Source: Bacteroidota bacterium (lineage in GTDB: Bacteria > Bacteroidota > Ignavibacteria > UBA10030 > UBA6906). From it: a stretch of DNA of 6,918 nt. How positions within the stretch are numbered: the stretch's first letter is position 1; every line of letters begins with the position of its first letter. The stretch is from the NCBI GenBank assembly GCA_003541875.1, contig DPLS01000232.1:1-6918 (forward strand), read 5' to 3'. A program made the position numbers and the translations under genes. The notes beneath the pieces were generated by a model. The model was given only the letters and a program-made list of their open reading frames with translations, had not been told where the DNA came from and did no database searches. Of this stretch, positions 1-5,935 are shown in pieces.

Positions 1-920
1 TCCTCGGACGACGAGAGATAGGGTAACGGCGAGGGGTCATCCTTGGGACGAACAAACGCAGGAACACGAAATGGCGCTAACGCCTCCATCGTCACAACCC
101 ATGGAGAGATTGTCGAAGCAAAGTTCTTGGCGAGAAACGGACCAAGCGGTTGATACTCCCACGCCTGAATGTCGCGGGCTGACCAGTCGTTGAGAATGCA
201 GATGCCGAAGATGTGTTGATCTGCTTGTTTGATATCTATTGGTTGCCCCATTGCGTTGCCGGGTCCAACGAAAGCAGCAACTTCAAGCTCATAGTCAAGT
301 CGCTTTGATGGAGCAAACGTCGGGCGCTCATCTCTTTCGTCCTTCAATTGTCCACTCGGCCGTCGCACGGGCGTTCCACTGACAACAATCGATGACGAAC
401 GACCGTGGTACCCAATCGGCACATACTTATAGTTCGGCAGCAACGGGTTGTCTGGCCGGAACATGCTGCCAACATTTGTGGCATGGTAGATGGATGCGTA
501 GAAGTCGGTGTAGTCACCAATTTCGGCGGGCAAGAACATCTTGGCATCCTTCAAAGGCAGAAGCGCGCGGCGCACTCGATCTTTGTCTCTCGCACTCTCA
601 CGTAGAAGTTCACTCAACCTTCTCCGTAGTGCAGACCAATACGGCAATCCCAGCGACATTAGTTGATTGAGTGACGAACGTTCACACGCGGCCGCCGCCT
701 TGTCGGCATCGCCGTCGAACAATCCCGCTTCACGGCACGCACCCACATCAAGCACCTGATCGCCAATTGCGACGCCAGCCCGCGCTTCTTCAGACACTGC
801 CTTCCGTCTGAACACACCGAAGGGAAGATTCTGAATCGGAAAGTCTATGCCAGCCAGGTTCGCCGACTCTACCCACGACTTGAGTTTGGGATTGTGTGTC
901 TCGTTCAGTTCAGGTTTCAT
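1..920 (-). CDS. fahA: Fumarylacetoacetase, C-terminus cut off by the window edge
   Basis: This enzyme hydrolyses 4-fumarylacetoacetate to fumarate and acetoacetate, the last step of phenylalanine/tyrosine degradation through homogentisate, in the cytoplasm. I translated 306 codons from ATG at 920 to the left edge without a stop; the family is about 420 residues, so roughly a quarter is missing. An N-terminal SH3-like domain (about 1-125) precedes the catalytic fold. By alignment from memory to mouse FAH, all visible active-site residues are present: metal ligands D139, E211, E213 and D245; catalytic H146; substrate-binding R155, Y171, R249, Q252, Y256 and K265. Hallmark strings include GDYTDF, HATNVGSMFR, GYHGRSSS and NDWSARDIQAWEY. 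The start is fixed by the N-terminus and by an ATGA overlap (920-917) with the upstream gene, which implies translational coupling. There is no strong Shine-Dalgarno sequence. Identification is essentially certain; only completeness is unknown. Confidence 0.97.
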   Translation of the reverse strand, partial: MKPELNETHNPKLKSWVESANLAGIDFPIQNLPFGVFRRKAVSEEARAGVAIGDQVLDVGACREAGLFDGDADKAAAACERSSLNQLMSLGLPYWSALRRRLSELLRESARDKDRVRRALLPLKDAKMFLPAEIGDYTDFYASIYHATNVGSMFRPDNPLLPNYKYVPIGYHGRSSSIVVSGTPVRRPSGQLKDERDERPTFAPSKRLDYELEVAAFVGPGNAMGQPIDIKQADQHIFGICILNDWSARDIQAWEYQPLGPFLAKNFASTISPWVVTMEALAPFRVPAFVRPKDDPSPLPYLSSSE

Positions 921-1786
921 AAGAGTCCAAGTGATTTCAGATCTCCGATTGGCTCCTCAAAAGAGCATGATCCAAAAGAGATGGCAAGCTCGCTCCTAAG
1001 AGGTTTGACGCTGGCAAGATCAAATCGATACTGTCGCCATGAGATCTCGCTATCATTAACGCGCAGTGCAGCTGCTGATTGCTCTTCCAGTGCGGTTACC
1101 ACCTCGGTGAAACTACCGCCACTTCTTGCAACGCCTGCAGCTATGAGAACATTCAGGAAGCCGTACATTATTCCTGTTGGACTATCGGGCTCGTAGGTAA
1201 GGCGGTATGTCGCACGGAGCGGATGGTGTAGTCCCGCCGTTGCTTTGAAAGGAACGCCTGCTCTTGCACACGCATAGATGAACTTCCCAAGGTTGGCGCT
1301 TGAGGGAAAAGCGTCGGACGCTGTTCCTCCCGTTCTCACTTTTGCCCGAAGACCCGACTTCCCGATAGCCGCGACAAGGGGTGATGGATCAGTATGAAGG
1401 GGAATCTCCACATATGTCGTAAGGACGGACGGAACGGCGCTTGCTACAACTCGAACGTCCTCGGTCGTGGATGACTTGGCCTCCAGGGTGTCAATCACTG
1501 CAAGTCTGCGCTTGTTGAAGGCAAAGATCGTTGCGACATCCTGATCGAGAGATGCCCCGGCAAGCGCGCTGATATGCCACTCAGCACTATTGGATTTGCT
1601 CACAAACGCTTGTTCGAATTCTGTCAGGCGAGAAACCGGCACAATGAATCGTCCGAGAGCCCACGCATGCTCACCATTCCGGTACGCAGCGTAATTCCGA
1701 ACAGCGGTGGTCATGTCGAGCTGGGCCGGAGGGAAAAGCCCCGCATAATCGACGGCGCCAGTCAGGAGCATGCGAATTGATCTCAT
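917..1786 (-). CDS. Conserved-looking protein of unknown function, coupled to fahA
   Basis: I cannot assign a function. The 289-residue protein (from ATG 1786) has no signal peptide or membrane segment and looks cytoplasmic. Highly patterned stretches suggest a real, conserved family: DYAGLFPPAQLDM (about 13-25), HAWALGRFIVP (40-50), a strand-like VEIPLH (126-131), KVRTGG (149-154), PFKATAGLHHPLR (179-191) and a C-terminal FGSCSFEEP (271-279). Alternating strands ending in charged or glycine-rich turns, with Lys and a His-His pair, resemble a TIM-barrel enzyme, but this is inference. Its stop overlaps the fahA start as ATGA, so a link with homogentisate/fumarylacetoacetate metabolism is plausible. 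The start is uncertain. A TTG at 1816 gives 299 residues, beginning 4 nt after the thioredoxin stop. ATG 1786 is preferred because the patterned region begins just after it, and ATG 1771 is also possible. None has a good Shine-Dalgarno sequence. Confidence 0.88.
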   Translation of the reverse strand: MRSIRMLLTGAVDYAGLFPPAQLDMTTAVRNYAAYRNGEHAWALGRFIVPVSRLTEFEQAFVSKSNSAEWHISALAGASLDQDVATIFAFNKRRLAVIDTLEAKSSTTEDVRVVASAVPSVLTTYVEIPLHTDPSPLVAAIGKSGLRAKVRTGGTASDAFPSSANLGKFIYACARAGVPFKATAGLHHPLRATYRLTYEPDSPTGIMYGFLNVLIAAGVARSGGSFTEVVTALEEQSAAALRVNDSEISWRQYRFDLASVKPLRSELAISFGSCSFEEPIGDLKSLGLL

Positions 1787-1824
1787 AGGACGATAACTGT
1801 CTTCACGAATTGGCAAAGACTCAT
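1783..1824 (-). other. Possible 13-codon relay ORF between two ATGA overlaps
   Basis: Read on the minus strand, an ATG at 1824 overlaps the thioredoxin stop as ATGA (1824-1821). It opens a frame of 13 codons (MSLCQFVKTVIVL) that ends in TGA at 1785-1783. That stop itself overlaps the ATG at 1786 of the next gene as another ATGA. The arrangement could pass terminating ribosomes from one gene to the next, and it would favour 1786 as the true start. Whether it is translated is unknown, and the double overlap could be chance. No Shine-Dalgarno sequence marks it. Confidence 0.25.
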
Positions 1825-2294
1825 CGCTTGGTAGTCGGAGGTACCCATTTTTTTAAGAAGCTCATGACTTTGTCGGGATCGTGCCCCTTCCCCGACTCCA
1901 ATTCCCCCGTGTCTTGCGAGCACAGGAGTTTACCACTACTATCAAGAACAAAAAGATGAGGGTAACCCGGAATCTTTGGATACCTTGAGAGTACCTTTTC
2001 GTTCTTGTTCTCTTTGCTGTAGTTGACTTTTACCACGACGAAATTCTTGTGCATGAACTCATTCAGGTCTGGGTGTGTGGCAAAGAGCGTGTCCAATCTG
2101 TGGCACCAGATACACCATTCTCCCCCAACATCCAACAGCACACGCTTGCCCGTCTGCTTGGCCTCAGCTGTCGCGTTCTGAATATCTTTCGCCGCATCAC
2201 GCCCGGGGTCGAATTTGTCGGCTCCCCCGCCAGCAAGCACCCCTGTAGCCGCGATGACAACAAGAAGCAGTATGAGTGTGGATGGATTCTTCAC
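1821..2294 (-). CDS. Exported thioredoxin-fold protein with a CxxC motif
   Basis: This 157-residue protein is probably a periplasmic thiol-disulfide protein of the Thioredoxin_7/DUF255-like type. Its N-terminus is a signal peptide: a short basic start, then a hydrophobic core at about 6-21, with possible cleavage after A21 or A25. The thioredoxin-like domain runs from about 35 to 150. It has the active-site motif GEWCIWCHRLD (C61 and C64) and a cis-proline equivalent at YP (P112), followed by a strand/turn LFVLDSSGKL typical of the family. The WCxWCH form resembles thioredoxin domains that act as reductases or chaperones rather than classical WCGPC thioredoxin; its partner is unknown. The start is a GTG at 2294, chosen because AAGGAG lies 6 nt upstream and the signal peptide begins exactly there. 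A longer in-frame reading from ATG 2462 adds 56 unpatterned, Cys-rich residues that would bury the signal peptide. It is the first gene of the run leading to fahA. Confidence 0.9.
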   Translation of the reverse strand: MKNPSTLILLLVVIAATGVLAGGGADKFDPGRDAAKDIQNATAEAKQTGKRVLLDVGGEWCIWCHRLDTLFATHPDLNEFMHKNFVVVKVNYSKENKNEKVLSRYPKIPGYPHLFVLDSSGKLLCSQDTGELESGKGHDPDKVMSFLKKWVPPTTKR

Positions 2295-2300
2295 GCAGAT

Positions 2301-2306
2301 CTCCTT
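2301..2306 (-). promoter_or_regulatory. Strong ribosome binding site that fixes the GTG start of the thioredoxin gene
   Basis: On the minus strand this reads AAGGAG, a near-perfect Shine-Dalgarno core, with a 6-nt spacer before GTG at 2294. It is the clearest ribosome binding site in the window and decides the start against the in-frame ATG at 2462. Most other starts here lack one. Confidence 0.8.
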
Positions 2307-2339
2307 CTTCAGAATGAAACAACAGTCTGACTGCGCGGG

Positions 2340-2356
2340 TTGACGCAGCCGGTCAA
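2340..2356 (-). repeat. Small hairpin in the thioredoxin leader
   Basis: TTGAC (2340-2344) and GTCAA (2352-2356) form a perfect 5-bp inverted repeat around a 7-nt loop. It lies about 34 nt upstream of the ribosome binding site in the presumed 5' untranslated region. On its own it is short and may be chance, but it adds to the structured look of this leader. Confidence 0.35.
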
Positions 2357-2363
2357 TACCATT

Positions 2364-2403
2364 TTCCGGATGGCGAGACGTCTTCATTGATATGCATCCG
2401 GAA
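2364..2403 (-). repeat. 9-bp perfect inverted repeat with a nested palindrome, upstream of the thioredoxin gene
   Basis: TTCCGGATG (2364-2372) and CATCCGGAA (2395-2403) are exact reverse complements separated by 22 nt. Inside the spacer lies the palindrome AGACGTCT (2376-2383). The element ends about 70 nt before the GTG start. It could be a transcription-factor operator (arm spacing centre to centre about three helical turns) or, if transcribed, a stem-loop in the leader. There is no T-run after it on either strand, so it does not look like a terminator. The repeat is seen directly; the role is inference. Confidence 0.5.
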
Positions 2404-2525
2404 TTCGTACAGGAATATGTTCCGCTTCTTACCCATACAGAGTCATCTGGGCGTCTGGGCATCTCTGCCGACTCACACCGGCACAGCGCCGCTCAGAAAG
2501 GGGTATCGGTAGTCTACCTTTCCTC

Positions 2526-2554
2526 TATATAACGATAACCGCAAGCATCTGCAA
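2526..2554 (-). promoter_or_regulatory. Candidate promoter for the thioredoxin-unknown-fahA run
   Basis: On the minus strand TTGCAG (2554-2549) and TATATA (2531-2526) are separated by exactly 17 nt, resembling a sigma-70 -35/-10 pair. Each box is imperfect (3/6 and 4/6 to TTGACA/TATAAT). It is the most AT-rich spot in the intergenic region. A start near 2519 would give a leader of roughly 225 nt carrying the inverted repeats described here. Bacteroidota-type promoters have a different consensus, so this remains tentative. Confidence 0.35.
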
Positions 2555-2637
2555 CGGGTTCGCTGAGTGTAAATGCTGAGATTGAAGTGGGGAGGAGCGG
2601 CGAGATATCTGCCTTCAAGCATTGAACCGAGAGCCCA

Positions 2638-3390
2638 TCAAGTGCCGGCTTCACCAATCAGTCTTCGGAGAATCAGCTTCGTGGCTGCAGGAAACTCGCC
2701 CCGCAGCATCCAGCGGGCATAGTCAAGCTCTTGCGCCACGGGATTGCCTTTGTACTTTCCAAAATTGTAAACGACGTTCCCCTTTTTGTCCTTGCTGAGA
2801 TAGCGGGCAAAATCAACCACGGCCTCGGGGTTACAGAACTCGTGCACCTCGGCCACGGTTGTGCCGAGATCGTTGTACCGCTCAAGCTGCCCTTTGAACA
2901 CTTCGAGCGTGGCCCGCACGTCCGCTTCTGCGTTGTGTGCATCCGTCAAAGTGTTGCCACAGTAGAACTTGTAGGCCGCAGAAAGCGTGCGCTCTTCATT
3001 CTTGTGAAAGATTGTTTGCACATCAATAAGTTTGCAGTCTTGTTCCGGGAAGAGGATGCCACACCGGGCAAATTCCTCAACCAACAGGGGTATGTCGAAT
3101 CTGTTGGAGTTGAAGCCGGCAATGTCACAGCCCGAGAAGAACTGGAGGAGCACGGCGGCAATGCCCGCAAACGCCGGCGCACCGGCAACGTCCGCGTCCG
3201 TGATGCCATGAATGGAAGTTGACGATGCGGGTATTGGCCGTTGCGGATTGACTAACCTCGTCTCAATTTCTTCAGACATATCGGGCAACACTTTCAGTGC
3301 GGCAAGTTGAACAATCCGATCACTGACAATGTCGGTGCCGGTTGTCTCGATGTCAAAGAAGATGAGGGGGCGTGTGAGATGAAGTTTCAT
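2638..3390 (-). CDS. DEDDh-family 3'-5' exonuclease with an ExoX-like C-terminal domain
   Basis: This 250-residue protein is a DnaQ-superfamily exonuclease that would remove nucleotides from 3' ends using two metal ions, in the cytoplasm. Exo motif I is FFDIETTG, giving D13 and E15. HGIT follows at 61-64. Exo II is FNSNRFDIPLL with D99. Exo III is HNAEADVRAT, giving H152 and D157, so all five DEDDh residues are present. After the nuclease domain (about 8-172) a C-terminal stretch contains NFGKYKG (209-215) and DYARWML (223-229), matching the ExoX-like C-terminal domain. That combination is typical of stand-alone exonucleases of this lineage rather than the replicative epsilon subunit, so dnaQ is not assigned. 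The start is ATG 3390, 16 nt after the transporter stop. A TTG at 3432 would add 14 residues that overlap the upstream gene and look unrelated. Substrate (repair DNA or RNA) is not determinable. Confidence 0.93.
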   Translation of the reverse strand: MKLHLTRPLIFFDIETTGTDIVSDRIVQLAALKVLPDMSEEIETRLVNPQRPIPASSTSIHGITDADVAGAPAFAGIAAVLLQFFSGCDIAGFNSNRFDIPLLVEEFARCGILFPEQDCKLIDVQTIFHKNEERTLSAAYKFYCGNTLTDAHNAEADVRATLEVFKGQLERYNDLGTTVAEVHEFCNPEAVVDFARYLSKDKKGNVVYNFGKYKGNPVAQELDYARWMLRGEFPAATKLILRRLIGEAGT

Positions 3391-3406
3391 AAGGTCGGTG
3401 GGAAGC

Positions 3407-4213
3407 TCAGAAGAAGAACATCTTGGCCGCAATCACGACAAGGAACACGCCATAGAATTTCTGCAGCCTGTCGGGATTGGTTCTGTGGGCAACCATCGCG
3501 CCGAACTTCGCTGACGGCAATGTCCCAACAATAATCGGGATGGCGTGGTAGTAGTCAACATACCCCAGTGTGTGGGGTGGCAACCCGATTGCTCCCCACC
3601 CTGTTATGATATAGCCGACCGTCGAAGCGAAACCCGTAATGACAATTGTCGCACTCGAGGTGCCGAGAGCTTTTTTAAGTGGAAACCTCATGAAGTAGTA
3701 TGTCATCGGAATGGCAAACACCCCGCCACCAACACCTGCGAGCGAAGATACCAGGCCAACGACAATCCCGATACCGGCCAGGCTCGGGGGAAAGAGGTTG
3801 GGTTCGCCCTCGTCCTTCCCCTTCTTGCTCTCCGAAAGCAATCGCGATGCTGCAACCAGAACAACGGCGGCAAATATCTTCTGAAGCGTAGGGCCGCGCA
3901 ACCCGCCGGCCATGTAACTGCCAAGCGCAGCTCCGACGACACTCGCAGCACCAATGAATAGTACGGCCTTCCAGATAACATGCTTGTTCTTCGAGTACTC
4001 GTACGCCGATGTCATCGAAGCGAAAATGACAATCAACAGGCTCGTACCCAATGCCATGTGCGTGTACAACGACGACCAGACTCCGATGCTCTTGAAATAG
4101 AGAAGCAGGATGGGGACAAGAATGATGCCGCCGCCAACACCAAAAAATCCGGCAAGAAACCCGGCCACGCCCCCGGCAAGCAGAAGAAGGAGAACGCTAA
4201 CTGGATCGAACAT
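3407..4213 (-). CDS. TauE/SafE-family membrane transporter
   Basis: This 268-residue inner-membrane protein belongs to the sulfite exporter TauE/SafE family, whose members export sulfite, sulfoacetate or related small anions. About eight hydrophobic segments are visible, and the protein shows the family's internal duplication. AGFFGVGGGIILVPIL (21-36) is matched by SLAGVGGGVFAIPM (157-170), and ALGTSLLIVIFAS (54-66) by ALGTSSATIVITGF (182-195). A charged loop (about 126-139) separates the halves. Length is normal and the frame intact. The start is ATG 4213, 39 nt after the protease stop, with no clear Shine-Dalgarno sequence. The substrate cannot be told from sequence: no sulfur-metabolism gene is in the window, so 'sulfite' is only the family label. 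It is probably co-transcribed with its neighbours. Confidence 0.93.
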   Translation of the reverse strand: MFDPVSVLLLLLAGGVAGFLAGFFGVGGGIILVPILLLYFKSIGVWSSLYTHMALGTSLLIVIFASMTSAYEYSKNKHVIWKAVLFIGAASVVGAALGSYMAGGLRGPTLQKIFAAVVLVAASRLLSESKKGKDEGEPNLFPPSLAGIGIVVGLVSSLAGVGGGVFAIPMTYYFMRFPLKKALGTSSATIVITGFASTVGYIITGWGAIGLPPHTLGYVDYYHAIPIIVGTLPSAKFGAMVAHRTNPDRLQKFYGVFLVVIAAKMFFF

Positions 4214-4252
4214 GGTTCTGTTGTTGGGGGATCGGCATTATCGCGATTCCCG

Positions 4253-5929
4253 TCATTTGATCTTGCGTGTGTACTGGTCGGGACTCTTCAATATGGCAAC
4301 GGCGGTCTCATACTGAGGATCGTCTTTCAACGATACCGCTATTCTTCCCTGCTCTCCCTTGGCGCGTGCTGTAAACTCTATGTTCAACTCACGAGCGAGA
4401 TGATCCTTGTATCTGTCAAAACCGCGAGCCTTTTCTTTGTCCATTGCCGCTGCAAGCAGATCCAGATTGGCAAGAACTTCCTTACTATAGTGGGACCGCT
4501 CCGCCATCTGCCGGATATCGTTGAGCTTGGCGTCTGCCTCCTCCTGATAGTCGAACTTCTGCTCCTCAAGGAATTTCCTGAACGCTTCGAGATGCGCCTC
4601 CGTGATGGCGGCGTACGATTCACCCTTGTGGTCCCCCGTGTACGTATTGGCAAACCTGAAGAACAGAGACTTGCGATAGAGCTCTCTGACCATGGGGCCG
4701 AATTCCTGTTCCTTGACGACGGAGTCGGGTGTGATACCGCCATATTCATACACCTTTCGGCCTCCGGCGGTTTTGTACATTCGCTTCAGGCTGTCGGGTA
4801 CGGTAGCAAATAGCCCGCCCCCGTCCTTGTGCAGGTAATCAATCTCCTGAATGCTCCGCCCGCTCGGAATGTAGTACCTTGCCGTGGTGAATTTCAGTTG
4901 AGCATCATAGGGAAGTCGCTCAACATCTTGAACCAGCCCCTTGCCAAAAGTTCGTGTGCCCACGATCAGCGCGCGGTCAAGATCCTGAAGGGCGCCGGCA
5001 ACAATCTCACTCGCGCTCGCACTGTTGCGATCGGTGAGCACAACCAGCGGTGTGGTCGGAAGCAACGGTTCCTCAAGCGCAGTAAACCGCTTCTCCGTCT
5101 CAGGTCGACGGCCTCGGGTCGTTACAATCGGGCTGCCGAGCGGTACAAATTTGCTGACAACGTCGACAGCCGATTTGAGCAGCCCACCGGGATTGCCGCG
5201 CAGATCGAGCACCAATCCTTTCACGTCGCCCTTGACCTTCATCTCCCGAATCGCCTGACGAACTTCGTCGCCGGCAGTACTTGAGAATCGCTCAAGGCGG
5301 ATGTAGCCGATGCCATCCGACGATAGCTCCGAGTAGGTAACGTTCTTTAACTGGATCTCCTCGCGAATGAGGACAAAGGTGAGTGGCTGTTTCTCACCTT
5401 CCCGCTCCACGGTAACACGGGTTTCCGTGCCGGGTTCTCCGCGTGTCAACGATCGCACCTCTTCCGGCCGCTTATTGGCAATGTTCAGCCCGTCTACTTC
5501 AATGATTCGATCCCCGGGAAGAACGCCCTGGCGCTGCGCCGAGTAACCATCCATCACGGTCATAACCTGAATCGCCCCATCCCGCTGACCAATGGTAACA
5601 CCAATACCACCATACTTCCCAGTTGTCAGCAGTTCAACTTCATCACCATTCTTTTTGTCGATGTACACTGTGTACGGATCAAGCGACCCAAGCATGCCTT
5701 CGATCCCCTCTTGCATGAACTTCTCCGGATCGACTTCGTCAACATAGTCCAGCACGATTTTCTTGTACACTTGGCCGAACATATCAATGCTCTTGTTGAT
5801 CTTCAGAAAGTAGTCGCTCTCCGGCGAATCGGCGAAGGCGTCCACACCTACCAGGAGCAACGCCAGCGAACCTATGAGCAGGCTCCACCTTGTTTGGGTG
5901 CTAGTACACGTGCGTCTCATTCCTACCAT
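4253..5929 (-). CDS. S41-family C-terminal processing peptidase with a PDZ domain
   Basis: This 558-residue exported serine protease is of the CtpA/Prc type, cleaving proteins from their C-terminal ends in the periplasm. Order of parts: basic N-terminus and hydrophobic signal segment (about 15-33, cleavage near A33); N-terminal helical region ending GSLDPYTVYI (81-90); PDZ domain (about 105-188; GIGVTIG, LPGDRIIEVDG); S41 core with LDLRGNPGG (241-249), nucleophile S305 in NSASASEI, general base K330 in TFGKG and Q334. The Ser-to-Lys spacing of 25 matches E. coli Prc. A helix-rich tail of about 155 residues (405-558) is longer than in short CtpA enzymes. ATG 5929 lies 6 nt after the tmk stop. 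A second ATG at 5920 has GAGGG at better spacing and may be the real start, losing only three residues. Confidence 0.95.
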   Translation of the reverse strand: MVGMRRTCTSTQTRWSLLIGSLALLLVGVDAFADSPESDYFLKINKSIDMFGQVYKKIVLDYVDEVDPEKFMQEGIEGMLGSLDPYTVYIDKKNGDEVELLTTGKYGGIGVTIGQRDGAIQVMTVMDGYSAQRQGVLPGDRIIEVDGLNIANKRPEEVRSLTRGEPGTETRVTVEREGEKQPLTFVLIREEIQLKNVTYSELSSDGIGYIRLERFSSTAGDEVRQAIREMKVKGDVKGLVLDLRGNPGGLLKSAVDVVSKFVPLGSPIVTTRGRRPETEKRFTALEEPLLPTTPLVVLTDRNSASASEIVAGALQDLDRALIVGTRTFGKGLVQDVERLPYDAQLKFTTARYYIPSGRSIQEIDYLHKDGGGLFATVPDSLKRMYKTAGGRKVYEYGGITPDSVVKEQEFGPMVRELYRKSLFFRFANTYTGDHKGESYAAITEAHLEAFRKFLEEQKFDYQEEADAKLNDIRQMAERSHYSKEVLANLDLLAAAMDKEKARGFDRYKDHLARELNIEFTARAKGEQGRIAVSLKDDPQYETAVAILKSPDQYTRKIK

Positions 5930-5935
5930 TCCCTC

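Larger units (their letters stand above)
2295..2637. other. 343-nt intergenic region between the exonuclease and thioredoxin genes
   Basis: No convincing gene is seen on either strand. It separates the tmk-to-exonuclease run from the thioredoxin-to-fahA run. From the upstream side it holds a minimal hairpin after the exonuclease stop (TTCAA/TTGAA, 2614-2626, loop of 3, no T-tract), the candidate promoter (2526-2554), a 5-bp stem TGCCG/CGGCA with an 8-nt loop (2466-2483), the 9-bp inverted repeat (2364-2403), a small hairpin (2340-2356), and the ribosome binding site. The only frame through it on the minus strand (ATG 2462) runs into the thioredoxin gene and looks non-coding. Confidence 0.6.

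Noticed and set aside
344..547. Short minus-strand frame inside fahA
   Set aside because: It is in a different frame from fumarylacetoacetase, which I translated continuously through this stretch. The fahA frame is intact, not broken.
2049..2330. Plus-strand open frame of 93 codons across the thioredoxin gene start
   Set aside because: It is antisense to the signal peptide and active-site region of the thioredoxin-fold gene. No supporting motif or ribosome binding site.
2614..2626. Terminator after the exonuclease gene
   Set aside because: The TTCAA/TTGAA hairpin has only 5 AT-rich pairs and no T-tract follows. It is too weak to call; how this run terminates is unclear.
2608..2632. Possible tRNA T-arm (GGTTCAATGC on the minus strand)
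   Set aside because: The flanking bases do not form the 5-bp T stem, and no anticodon or acceptor arms can be drawn around it.
2731..3222. Plus-strand open frame of 163 codons
   Set aside because: It lies wholly opposite the exonuclease, whose five catalytic residues are intact on the minus strand.
3980..4813. Plus-strand open frame of 277 codons
   Set aside because: It lies opposite the protease and the transporter, both with clear family motifs. Its translation has no recognisable domain pattern, so it is an antisense shadow.
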